Of a stretch of DNA of 64,000 nucleotides, positions 11,520 to 24,389 are shown one piece after another (the first letter of the stretch is position 1; each line of letters begins with the position of its first letter). The notes below the pieces were generated by a model. That model had not been told where the DNA came from. It saw nothing but the letters and a program-made list of their open reading frames with translations, and did no database searches. Source of the stretch: Triplophysa rosa (taxonomy: Eukaryota > Chordata > Actinopteri > Cypriniformes > Nemacheilidae). Both the position numbers and the translations under genes were made by a program. The stretch is taken from positions 269,046 to 333,045 of the forward strand of contig NC_079900.1 in assembly GCF_024868665.1 (NCBI RefSeq). The letters run 5' to 3'.

Positions 11520-12965
11520 ATGGACATACGAAATTGGTTAAAAAGACCACAATCTAAAGTTACGGATGGTGAATCGCTTGACAAGGATGTGTCCAGAAGC
11601 AAGGAAGGTGGCGGTGCTAAAGTTATTGATGAATCGCTTGACAAGGATGTGTCCAGAAGCAAGGAAGGTGGCGGTGCTAAAGTTATTGATGAATCGCTTG
11701 ACAAGGATGTGTCCAGAAGCGAGGAAGGTGGCTTGGCTGCCATGATGTTGCTGTTAGCGGCCTGACATGCTCGGAATCATCACCCTCAACGAGAACAGCA
11801 CCTGCTTGCGTCGAAAAGGAAGCTCCAGATGACCTTGGCTCAGACACACCATGTCAGGTTATTTTAGCAAAATATCCAATGACATTATTTTCTGGAGAGA
11901 TGAGGTCATTTTCGAGCAACTGGTTTAAAGATAGAAATTGGTTGGAGTACTCTGTGAAAGCCGATGCTGTAGAAAATTTCGAACAGGCACGGTCTCCGAT
12001 CCAACTTTTACAACCAGGGGATTTCGGGACTGGAAACACGCATTAGGAACAGCAAAAGATCACATCGCATGTACGGCGCTGTGGATGGACAAGGAGCACA
12101 GAGTGGCGAAAGGTCGGGAAATATCTACGCTTTTAAACTCTGATCAACGAAATCGCTATTACCTCTCAAGCATAATTGACATGATCGAATATCTGTGTGC
12201 AAATCAGCTGCCACTAAGAGGAGATCAGGACGCATGTCGGATGGTGGCAGTGGGCTATTTTTATCCCTCTTTAAGTACACCCTCAGAAAAGATCCTGAAC
12301 TGAAAAAGGCTGCGAAAACTATTCCATGTAATGCAATTTACACTAGCCACGAAATCCAGAATCAGGTAATTGAAATAATGAGCACTTTAGTTACAGAAGA
12401 AATAGTCAGAGACGTAGGATATTCATTTTATACAGTCAAAGTCGATGGAACCAGAGACCCAACAGGGACCGAAAATGTCAGCGTTGTGATTCATTATGTT
12501 GATGACCTGTTTGAGGTTAACGAACGTCTTCTAACTGTCGCCACAACAGACCGTGGAGATGCTGCAAAGTTAAGCGAATTGATTATTGCTGAGCTCAGAA
12601 AAGCGGGACTTAACACTGACCGAATTCTCAGTCAGGTGTATGACGGGGCAGCAGTTATGTCCGGAAAACATGGAGGGGTGCAGAAACGTTTACAGGACAG
12701 ACTAGGCCGAAGCATTCCCTACACGCATTGTTTTAATCACAAACTACATCTAGTAGTTGTTCACGCGTTGTCGACTGAAAGCGCAATTCAAGACTTTTTC
12801 AGAGTTTGTGTTTTACTTTACAAGTTTATCAGAAAGCCCACAGTAGCAGTTCATTACAAGGGCGAGAAGCTGAAACGTCTCTTGGATCAGCGATGGACAG
12901 GCCATCTAGACACAGTTTGTGTTGTTCTTAAATCCTTGGGAGATATTTGTTCGTTATTGGCGGTA
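11520..12965 (+). pseudogene. Broken hAT-type transposase (DUF4371 / ZMYM1-like)
   Basis: Begins MDIRNWLKRPQSK, the usual start of fish ZMYM1-like hAT transposases. The coding trace continues in shifting frames: a TTF-type region with WFKDRNWLEYSVKADA (~11913-11960), then GTVSDPTFTTRGFRDWKHAL (11990-12045), then a shift near 12240 into the longest piece (to 12960) with DUF4371 signatures such as EIQNQVIEIMSTLVTEEIV, YDGAAVMSGKHGGVQKRLQ and HCFNHKLHLVV. At least two frameshifts break it, and it stops at 12965 where unrelated sequence starts, so the C-terminal dimerisation part is missing. It is a dead copy. Confidence 0.85.
11569..11745 (+). repeat. 60-bp tandem repeat inside the transposase remnant, ~3 copies
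   Basis: Unit begins GATGAATCGCTTGACAAGGA and is repeated at exactly 60-bp spacing; the first two are nearly identical and the third diverges at its end. Being 60 bp it keeps frame, encoding a 20-residue unit starting ESLDKDVSRS. Confidence 0.9.
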
Positions 12966-13490
12966 GGGCTGGGCGGTATACCGAGTTGGAGGGATATATC
13001 GATATGTTTACCCAACGCGATACGGGATTAGCCTACATCGTTCATATCGATATGGTTTGATGCCGTGCACGCGCTCGCTCTGCGCAAACCAGACCGCGCC
13101 CGCCTGCCTGCTCCAGCACACAAGGTAGCACGCGACATGGAGGAACGCGCCGCCGGTCAACACTACAGAAAACTTACTGGTTAGTAAAACAAAAACAATA
13201 GTTCACTCATTTGGAGGTGGTTTGGATTTAAAAATTCCAATGAGCAGCAAAAACAGCCAGTCTGTAGGGAATGTAATGAATCAGTTGTATCAAAATGTGG
13301 AAGCACATCAAATCTCTTCCACCACTTACAAAATTACCATAAAGTGCAGTACGATGACTGTTTACAACTTCGTGCTACAACTTCGGCCACGAAGACCACG
13401 CAACTCAAAACATCTGTCCCGAAACAAAGCTCTCTGGAAGCTTCTTTTACCCGAAGTGTGCCTTACAAAAAGAAAAGTCGCAAGTGCAAG
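12964..13490 (+). mobile_element. hAT-like fragment with BED zinc finger
   Basis: Starts TAGGGCTGGGCGGTATACCG, a typical hAT end sequence. From about 13200 one frame reads IWRWFGFKNSNEQQ, then CRECNESVVSKCGSTS and NLFHHLQNYH: a C-x2-C...H-x4-H BED-type zinc finger as in ZBED1-like transposases. A basic segment SVPYKKKSRK follows, after which the frame runs into a Tc1 fragment at about 13490. It lacks the catalytic part. Confidence 0.75.
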
Positions 13491-14100
13491 TCCTGCTGCT
13501 GACCAACTTTATGGAGATGCAGATTTCATTTTCCAACAGGACTTGGCACCTGCACACAGGCCAAAGCTACCAGTACCTGGTTTAAGGACCATGGTATCCC
13601 TGTTCTTAATTGGCCAGCAAACTCGCCTGACCTTAACCTCGTGAAGAAGAAGATGCGATATGCCAGACCCAACAATGCAGAAGACTGAAGGCCACTATCA
13701 GAGCAACCTGGGCTCTCATAACACCTGAGCAGTGCCACAGACTGATCCACTCCATGCCACGCCGCATTGCTGCAGTAATTCAGGCAAAAGGAGCCCCAAC
13801 TAAGTATTGAGTGCTGTACATGCTCATACTTTTCATTTTCATACTTTTCAGTTGGCCAAGATTTCTAAAAATCCTTTCTTTGTATTGGTCTTAAGTAATA
13901 TTCTAATTTTCTGAGATACTGAATTTGGGATTTTCATTAGTTGTCAGTTATAATCATCAAATTAAAAGAAATAAACATTTGAAATCTATCAGTCTGTGTG
14001 TAATGAATGAATATAATATACAAGTTTCACTTTTTGAATGGAATTAGTGAAATAAATCAACTTTTTGATGATATTCTAATTATATGACCAGCACCTGTAT
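13490..14100 (+). mobile_element. Tc1/mariner 3' fragment with transposase C-terminal remnant
   Basis: The frames include FIFQQDLAPAH (the second catalytic Asp region of Tc1 transposases), then WFKDHGIPVLNWPANSPDLN and, after a small deletion, KKKMRYARPNNAED, MPRRIAAVIQAKGAPTKY and a stop near 13810. A ~290-bp AT-rich tail follows, ending GACCAGCACCTGTAT, the usual end of this element. The 5' half is absent. The piece sits inside the BED-finger element. Confidence 0.85.
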
Positions 14101-14355
14101 ATAACGACAACATTAGCCTAATCAACGACTGAACTGTTCAACATTCACGTGGTTTATTGGTCTGAACAAAATAATCGGCTACTTTTTACCACAACACGTT
14201 TAGTGTGGTTGTTTAGTCTTTATTTACAAGAACTACACACATTCATGACGAGACACGACAACACGCTAGCTATCGACACCGCCAACCATATATTATCTCT
14301 CAGCTACGTTACGCTTATAAAGTGCGAACCGGTGTTGCGCCAATGACACAGACTC

Positions 14356-15603
14356 ACCCCTAGTTCACACCGCACGCGTGAGCAGAGGAGAGCAGCGCCG
14401 TCAGCGTAACTACGTCATCACTGCACCTGCGGATTCGCGAGCACACAGGAAGCGTTTGTATAGCGTGACCGCAGCTGCATCGAATGTGCAAGGTAAGCAA
14501 GCCAACCAACCACATAGCATACATTCGTTCCCTAAGTTTAAACATTTGTAAACGTGATACTCTTAAAATTCTGTTACCAAGGGTACAAGACCCATGTACA
14601 GTATATTGGTAAACAATATGGTCAAACAAAACAGATCGCCATTATGTAATTGTCTTACCATCTGCACAAATAGCAGAAGCTATTTCAACCCAGGCTTTTT
14701 CCTTTGAATATATGTCTTTGTAATATTTACTACAAGGATCATAAAGCATTTTGTGCTTCTCAACCTCAACGATCAGCCTCGTGTCGTCCATTGTGGTACA
14801 AGAATGAGGTATGACACGATCACCTTTTATAACGAGCTCCTCGGAAAGTTGGCCACAAACTCAGGTTTGATTGGGTGCTGCTAGAGCCGCTTTCTGGCTA
14901 GTTAACTGACGTGATTTTATAAACCAAGCTTCCACCCAAACGGAATAATTAAAAACAAATGAAGGGGTACATCAAATATAAATGTTTTTTTTTAACATAC
15001 TCCCAGTCTTGCAAAAAAAAAACACAACAGGCTTGCTTATTCAGAATCAGAAAGAGCTTTATTGCCAAGTATGTTTGCACATACAAGGAATTTGTATGTG
15101 TAGGTTTAAACAGTTTGTTTCAAATGGAATTGTTAAGGACTGTAAGGGTTAATACGCCACTGACTGAAGTTACTGCAACAAGAGCTTTTTTATTTAGTAT
15201 TTAGCTTTCTTATATCATTTAAGTTTTCATTATTTACTGATGTTTATTTAAATGTTTTATATGCTGTAGTGTGCCGTTTCACTGATGGATTTGCGCGTTA
15301 AACATTGACGGATGTTTCATTTCAGATATCATATTTCAATTTCAAGTATTTAACAATTTCAAGTATTTAAATAAGGTCTATATTTCTCTTCCACTCGTCA
15401 TGTAGTTGCTACACACAAATATAATAATATAAATATTATCTATATAAATAATATATATTTCTCAACCACCGCACCATCGCGGTCGATTTGTCTATTACCA
15501 CCGCGGTGGTAAAAAACTGCCACCGTCACAGCCCTAAACATGCACGCCGAACAAAATACGCGCTGCTCGCGCTCTGCTCACGCGTGCAGTGTGAACTAGG
15601 GGT
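14356..15603. mobile_element. Terminal-inverted-repeat element, 1.25 kb, non-autonomous
   Basis: Left end ACCCCTAGTTCACAC then CGCACGCGTGAGCAGAG; right end is its reverse complement with one mismatch over the first 32 bases (CTCTGCTCACGCGTGCA, GTGTGAACTAGGGGT). No transposase is seen inside. Near the right end (15460-15539) lies ACCACCGCGGTGGT and CACCGTCACAGCCCTAA, which looks like the end of a different hAT family, so the element is itself composite. Confidence 0.75.
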
Positions 15604-15615
15604 AATAACAAATAC

Positions 15616-16679
15616 GTTCAGAATAGTGGTGGGCGGATCGATCCTGAAGTATCGATACTTCCGATACTGAGATTGTATCGAAAAGGATCGATCCTAACAT
15701 AAAAATATCGATACTAATGTGTTTTTAGTTTTTACTACTGATTTTATTTATTTACTAATGTAGCTAATAATTGTATAATGAAGAAAAACTATTTCCCATA
15801 CACCTAGTTTTGCACACGTTGCTCCTCCTGCCCTGCTGTGTTTTGTAGTCCGCTATCACGTGACTCAAGCGCAAGCGCGCAGACGCAGCTGCAGCCGGCG
15901 AAAAGAAGAGGAGCATCTGTGGAGTTTATCACCTCGGTGAATAAAAACACTGAGAACTGCGATGTATGGCAGTGGGCCTTTGGGGGTAAAAAGCCAAAGA
16001 TTGAAAGTACTTTATTATTTAAGCACTTTATTTACTTTGTTTCTCAATTGTGTGCACTTAGTTTATAAATTCACTTAAAAAAGTGTAATGAAAGGGAAAC
16101 ATGTTAATTTGTTCTATTATTTTGTCTAAACATAACACTGAACAAAAACGGAAAAGCAGTTTTAAAATCTTTGTTCTTGAGTAATAATTTTGTGCACTTT
16201 GTTTTTTTTAAGCTAGAGAAGTAGTACTGAGATAACGAGAAATTGTTTTGTTAAATATTGTTTTTCAGTTCTGTTAATCTGTTATTGTTACTATTTTCCA
16301 GTAATAATTTGGTGCAAAGTTCATGTTTGCAAATTCGATTACAGGAATAAATAACTAAATAAATAGATTTATTTGGTTTAAATGATGTCCAGTGTTTTAA
16401 CATCTACATGATTAATTAGCCTACAGGCACATTAAGAGCACAAATCACAAAATATTTTAGTGGTCATGAAAATGTATTCAGATTTAGCATATTAATGATG
16501 CATTCATCTGATAAATCATGACATTTCATATACAGGAAAGTAAATGTAAGTTCAAGTGAATGCTTTTTAAAAGTAAAAAGTATTGGTATCGGTATCGAAA
16601 TCGAAATCGGCAATACTGGCCCTTACTTGGTATCGGATCGATACTAAATTTTACAGTATCGCCCACCACTAGTTCAGAA
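15616..16679. mobile_element. hAT element with 8-bp target duplication, internally deleted
   Basis: Ends TAGTGGTGGGCG and TCGCCCACCACTA form the inverted repeats (element 15624-16671, 1048 bp). Both flanks carry the identical 8-mer GTTCAGAA (15616-15623 and 16672-16679), the target-site length of hAT transposases. Subterminal GATCGATCC/GTATCGATAC motifs are repeated at both ends. No transposase frame survives; the middle is AT-rich. Confidence 0.92.
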
Positions 16680-16699
16680 GTACAGGACAGTAACAAAAA

Positions 16700-16990
16700 A
16701 TGTACAAATAACACTTACAAATCCAGGAGCCGGACCGCTAGGTCTGCATCCGCTTTGCAACCCGTTGCCTCTTGCTTCTCACACCACCGAGTGTAAGCCC
16801 GTCCGATATTGATTCATCCTCGTGTCCGATCACTCTCTCGCTTTATTTTCTTAGCTTCCTCCGACAAAACCCTCTTTGGTTTTTTGGCTGGCTCTGCCAT
16901 GGTGATGTTTTGGATAGTTTCATCTTACTGTTAGCTCTGCTGTTGGCTAACTTCTCCCGGGCTACGAGTAAAACGTGACTTATGCCGTAA
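16700..16990 (-). pseudogene. Remnant of a transposon-encoded protein N-terminus
   Basis: Reading the minus strand from the ATG near 16900 gives MAEPAKKPKRVLSEEAKKIK, then RESDRTRG, a stop, then INIGRAYTRW and DADLAVRLLDL. This basic, helix-rich start is a family I associate with fish DNA-transposon proteins. A stop codon and early decay make it non-functional. Family assignment is uncertain. Confidence 0.4.
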
Positions 16991-17800
16991 AGCAGGGGAT
17001 AGGCGGGGCTTGTACCGGCCCGAACACTAAAGTTACAAGTGCAATTTCAGCCGATAGGAGGCTGCTCAGGTAGCAACGGCAGTAAAATTCGTCCAGTTAA
17101 AAGTTGACCTACCACTAAAATAATTTTAGAGACATTATTTTAATGTCAAAAAGTTGCTTGTTGTCGCTTTAACAGCTTTTCTCTGCCCAAGTCATGCAAT
17201 AAATCTGACACATGCAACCAGTTAACAGAGCAAATATTCACATATGCCTGGCTGTGATCTCCCAGATGAAAGATTAGTTTTAATGTTTCCAACAGTTTAA
17301 TGTTTTACAGTTTGCAAATGACTTGTAATTGTATCCTAATTTAGTTACTTGATGTTTGGTAACAAAGGGCCTTCTGTGCATCAGCAACACCGACTCAATG
17401 ACAAACAAGTCCTTCATAAGAAGACAACTGATGGCACCTGTATCCATAGCAACTAGTTTCTCATTAATTAACCATTTGATTGTTAATCATAAATAATAAT
17501 AAACATATAATAATATATTATGTGACAGGCAGTCGTTCATGCAATGCTATGCAAAGTCATGCTCCTATTAAACAGCTACTTGAATAAAGGTACAATATTC
17601 AACAAGCATATTTATTCAGCAAATATTTATGTATCAATCATTGGGAGCTGAAACAAACATTGTAGCAAAAATTATATTTAACATGTTTAAATGTAGTCAG
17701 AAATATGACCAAGAAGTATCAACAGAACTTCTCCAGGAGTATTAATCCACTTCCAAGCATACAACAGAGAATACAACAGAGCAGGTATTCCAAAACACTT
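16991..17800. other. Repeat-rich intergenic DNA, no gene seen
   Basis: AT-rich sequence with no reading frame of interest. Probably old transposon debris, but I cannot assign a family. Confidence 0.4.
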
Positions 17801-18149
17801 ATCAAAGGTCTAACAGAAACACGTATGTGTGAATGTGGGGGCTCGTACGTGTCTGGGTCTTAGAGCGGCTCACAGTAAACGCAAGTTTACACCATCACAC
17901 TAATATAGTGGCATTACAATGTGATGTTGTACAACACTGAAATGTGTTATTCTTCTTTTTTTCCATGCACAACCGACGAACATAACATAGGCTGAAAGTA
18001 GCTAACATGGGGCTGCTGCTCGGTGTAATAACAACTTCACGTAAACTCTTAAAAATTAAAGCAATTCATGCAATAGACAGATGGAAATCTTGCAGCCTGC
18101 ACGTTTCTTCCATTTTTCTGTTCCGCTCCCAAAAACAAGTCCGGGCAAA

Positions 18150-18376
18150 CCACCGAGTAGGCACCAATCAGAGGCCGCATTTTTATGATGTCATCACGTA
18201 GACTTCTTACAAAGTATTTTGCAGTATTTTTAAACTACAAGAATACAAACACTGAAGTATTTTGATACAAACTATGAAGCCATTTTCATCAACCCAATCA
18301 AATACAAATTACAAAATACAATTTTGTATTTAAAATAGGTCTTTTAAATGCATGTATCATAATTACTGCCCAGCCC
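18150..18376 (-). mobile_element. hAT-type MITE end
   Basis: Read on the minus strand it starts CAGGGCTGGGCAGTAATTAT and continues into AT-rich sequence with AAATACAAAATTG motifs, resembling the better-preserved element at 33070-34123. The other end was not found. Confidence 0.45.
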
Positions 18377-18979
18377 TGCACACGGGCATGCTGGAACACG
18401 AGCAGAAGGATCCTAGTTGGGTGTGTCCTCAACAGCAAGAGAAAGTAAGTGAAGGAGAAAGATTCTGAGGGTATGCTGTCCAGACAGTGTACTATATAAG
18501 GGCGGTGGCCACGCCCCTAAGCGCCATCTTGACCTGCATTGGCCAGTTCCTTTTTCATTTCTACTGGCGTTGTGCAATAAGGCTTCAGTAGGTTTGGAGA
18601 AGGGAATTCCCTAACCCTAATGTTGAGAGACCTCTCTCGAAAGGGAACTCCCCATGTAGAAGTCGTGAGCACACATAATTCATTTCACATGATACATTTA
18701 GCATTTTCCCATGCTCAGCACATAAATATTATTCAGAACGATAATGGCAAATTCGCTCCAGGTCTACATCCCCTCCTGTCATCTTCGCTCTGAAAATGAG
18801 CGACGCCCTGTTGATCCATCACAGCGAGGCACCAAATCGCTTGCAAACCCCTTCTTATTGGGTTCCTCCACCCAAACTGCATCCTTCACAACTTTCACAA
18901 AACAGCTCTAAACATACCTGTTCCGCATTTATTTGACTAACCAATAACTGTCTGATTGTCTGTCAAAAAAAATAACAAT
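18377..18979. other. Intergenic, repeat debris
   Basis: Contains GGCGGTGGCCACGCCCC and AGGGAATTCCCTAACCCTAA. No gene seen. Confidence 0.4.
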
Positions 18980-19145
18980 TCTTGTTGTTCATTGTCTCCT
19001 GTGCTTACTGCAGCTTTAGTCCTCTAGTATTATGGCCTTGTGAACAAAACGCTTCCGTTTAGTGTGTTGACAAAATGTTAAATGCCTCCTACTTGTAAGT
19101 GTGTTTGGATAAAAGCGTCTGCCAAATGAATAAATGTCAATGTAA
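18980..19145 (+). repeat. Dispersed fish repeat, copy 2
   Basis: Matches the unit at 4590-4760 over almost its whole length (CTTGTTGTTCATTGTCTCCT at the start, GTCTGCCAAATGAATAAATG at the end) with scattered substitutions. Confidence 0.75.
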
Positions 19146-19489
19146 ATGTTATGAATGTTATAAACTTTGCATATAAGCTTTACAAATCACATAACCACTA
19201 ATAAATACACTCATACACACAACGAATAAAATATAACACAGGAAACAAGACTCCGCCATGGGGTCAGGGAGAAGTAGGCTACACATCCACAGCATTCACT
19301 CACAGCCCGAGAATCCCCATAAATATTAACATGACTGTAGATCATTGTAGGAATGATCGTGTTAATATGTTGTATATAAGTGTATGGGAGCCCGTTGTCT
19401 GCGTCTGGTGTCAGTGTGCTAGGTCACTGTTTCCTCACGAGCACGCTCAGGTCGTGCTGGAGCACCTGGTAATAAAGTACCTACAGTCA

Positions 19490-20609
19490 GAGCCGTTTCT
19501 TGCTATATGCGGACAATGCGGCTGCATAGGGCCCCGCAGCCACCAGGGGGCCCCCAAACTGCAAGTTCAGCCTCATATTTTATTATATTTTGGAGAATTA
19601 AAAGTACCTGTCTTTATTTGCATGTATTGCATGCATTCATTTGCAAAGCATGTAAGTGTTCATGGGGTAATCAGGTCAAAATCACCTTGGGCTGGGCTGT
19701 CACGTGGTAAGTGACGTCTGCTGACAGGTCTGACGGGATGATTGACAGCCGCCCACCTTCCACTGAAGTGATGAGAATAGTGGTAGACGCTAATTACAAT
19801 GTCATCGAAACGTACTTATGCGTCTGGTGCAGAGAAACGCAAAAAGAAGAAAACCGATGAAGAAAAACGATCACAGGATAAAGGTAAGGCATTTGATGTG
19901 GGTGGAGGGGGACACATAATGCCAACTTTTGAACAAGTTAGTTTGCTACTTTTGTCATGCTGGCTAGCTCAGCTAGCCTCAGATAAATGTGAGCTACCTC
20001 AGCTAACGGGCTATGATTGTTTGTTTGTGTGTAAATAAAGTCAGCTTTATCCAGAGCAAAATGCTCAAATAAATGTGTCTCAAGCACAGACCTGTGCTAC
20101 TATTTTGTAAATAAAACCAATTATTATCAGACTGATTATTGTTACTTTTAGTAGTAGTAGTACTAGTAGTAGCAGTATAGCAGTGGATTATTCATATAGC
20201 ACTATGCATTTTAAATGATCACTGCTATGAAATATTATCCAATTCTTTGCTCTATTGTATTTATTTTTTATTAATTGTGCAGTAACATGGATGCTGGTCC
20301 ATTATATACTTATTTATTTAAGTAAGTTTAGTTATTTATTTTTTACTGTTTTGGAATGGTGGGTTAAAGCTTTTTTATGTTATGCCACCTCAAAGTTTAC
20401 ATTAAACATTTTTCAAGAACACACTGTATCTGTTGCATTTATTCATGTACTCTAGCCTGCTTTCCTCTTAAAATGTAACAGACTGCTGCATCATCACAGA
20501 ATATATGAAAAAGTTATTAATCTCTACCTCAGAGTTTGAAAAAATAGGGGCCCCCAAATAGTATCTTGCATAGGGCCCCCAAACAGCTAGAGACGGCCCT
20601 GCCTACAGT
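19490..20609 (+). mobile_element. hAT element with 8-bp target duplication and transposase N-terminus only
   Basis: The element 19498-20601 (1104 bp) has ends CAGAGCCGTTTCTTGC and, in reverse complement, CAGGGCCGTCTCTAGC. It is flanked by the identical 8-mer CCTACAGT (19490-19497 and 20602-20609). A reading frame from 19799 starts MSSKRTYASGAEKRKKKKTD, the characteristic start of ZMYM1-like (DUF4371) hAT transposases, and ends after a donor-like AAAG|GTAAGG near 19883; the rest of the transposase is missing. It is therefore an internally deleted, non-autonomous derivative. Confidence 0.92.
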
Positions 20610-20784
20610 CAACCATGTCTACGACTATTGTACTTCAATCCGAGACACACAAAAATGACTTTGCTCAGCTCATTATAATATAGTGTCATAAGCGCATGAA
20701 CTGTCCAGGACTCAGGAGCATATAAGCTCGCATTCACATAAACAGGTGGCCAGATGTAAAACATAAAACATTACATGACATCGA

Positions 20785-20965
20785 GGCAGCTGGCAGCGAA
20801 CGCGCACACAGTCAGTAAAGCACCGGTACAAACCCTGGGAGTGAGCGCGCACGGTCGAGGCAGCTGTCAACGAGTGCGCACCCCAAGTCCGTTAAAGCAC
20901 CAGCGCCGATACAAACCCTGGGAGTGAGCGCGTACCCTAAGTCCGTTAAAGCACCAGCGCCAGGG
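20785..20965 (+). repeat. ~90-bp imperfect tandem duplication
   Basis: Two to three copies share GGCAGCTG, AAGCACC, TACAAACCCTGGGAGTGAGC and GTCCGTTAAAGCACCAGCGC. Confidence 0.75.
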
Positions 20966-21480
20966 CTGGAATTAGGAGGATGGGGCCCCTGGGCTTGAGT
21001 TGTTTTCGGGGGCCCCCCGTACTATTTAAAATCATATGTTTGTTAGCATTAGTAAATGTTTTTTTTCTCCAATGACTAACAATGACACTTGTTCATTGGT
21101 TTACACGTTTATAATGCTTGTCTTGACAGTGGGGGCCACAAGTGGTGCGTTTATAGCGTGTAGGAAGTTTCAAACATACTTAAATGTAAAATCCAATCAA
21201 CATTAATAATCAACATTACAATATCAAGGGGACTACAGTTTTTGACATAATCATACAGCCCTACCATTATGTATATTAAAATTAAATTTATTGATTCATA
21301 ATAAGAAAACTACTAAAAAGGAACAAATGTGTGTGTTTTGCCTGTATTATTTTGCCGTATATCAAAAATAGCAATTGTTACTAGTAGAAATTCAATTCTT
21401 GATATCAAGAATTATAATTTTTACTAGTAAAAATTGAATTGTTGATATCAAAAATTCATATCCTGAGAATGATTAAAAGC
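20966..21480. other. Transposon-like debris with palindromic AT motifs
   Basis: Starts GGGCTGGAATTAGGAGGATG with GGGGGCCCCCC, resembling hAT ends. At 21375-21470 the motifs TTACTAGTAGAAATTCAATT and TTACTAGTAAAAATTGAATT, each followed by a TTGATATCAA-type palindrome, are repeated twice. Confidence 0.4.
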
Positions 21481-21599
21481 TAATTCGGCTTGCCATACCC
21501 TCTGGGTTTCCCCTCCGATGTGGTGATCAAGATCCAGAAAGTTTGTAGCGAATAACACGTGGAAATCACCCGTTCACATTAGCCACGCCCACTACTACA

Positions 21600-21670
21600 G
21601 TAGAGACAAGCCGGAGGAACCTGCGCTTTCAGTCACACATCAGAAGACATCAGCTGAGAATCCATCACAG
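21600..21670 (+). promoter_or_regulatory. Probable 5'UTR exon of the unrecognised membrane-protein gene
   Basis: A consensus donor CACAG|GTAACG at 21670/21671 and an acceptor TTTTTACAG at 22071-22079 frame the intron just before the ATG at 22087. Upstream sequence is moderately GC-rich. Inferred only from splice signals. Confidence 0.4.
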
Positions 21671-22086
21671 GTAACGCTCGTGCATCCAACCGTTTCTATG
21701 ACAACAGTGCATTTATGTTCTGCACTCATTTATGTGTGATAACTCTCTAAATGATCAACTATATGAATTATGTGTAAGAAGAATGTGCCAATATGATCCC
21801 AAACTATAAAGACTTAATGTTAACATTTAAGCTATATGTATTCAATTATGAAATGTTAAAGAAATAAAATAGATATTTATTTGATTATTTGACTAGTTTA
21901 AAGTAAAACTCACACAGTTTTGCCTAAAGTGCATATCAAATCTTGAGAGTCTGATCTTTAAAGAGATTTCTCATTGTGTTTCACGTGTTTTATAAGTCGA
22001 TGTGCGCCACTGAAGACTTCTTTTCATACAGTTTTATTTGAAACAGTTATGCATTTATGTGTTCTGTGTGTTTTTACAGTTAAACG

Positions 22087-24295
<2,209 letters not shown>

Positions 24296-24389
24296 TGACG
24301 AGTGTTGTTTTGACCAGTGTGGGTGCCGGTGGACATTAAAGGTGTGATGAACTGGGCTTGTTTATTGTTTTATACTGTTGTATGAGGTC

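Noticed and set aside
13222..13644. 140-codon frame starting MDLKIPMSSKN
   Set aside because: It is the shifted frame over the BED zinc finger and the Tc1 fragment; the real signatures are in other frames.
12964..15539. One 2.6-kb hAT element from TAGGGCTGGG to CACAGCCCTAA
   Set aside because: The two ends match only over AGGGCTG and then differ; no 8-bp flank duplication. They look like ends of two different hAT families.
18605..18625. Telomere-like CCCTAACCCTAA (also 62570-62580 and TTAGGGTTAGGG at 4203)
   Set aside because: Only one or two units, and each lies within a dispersed repeat.
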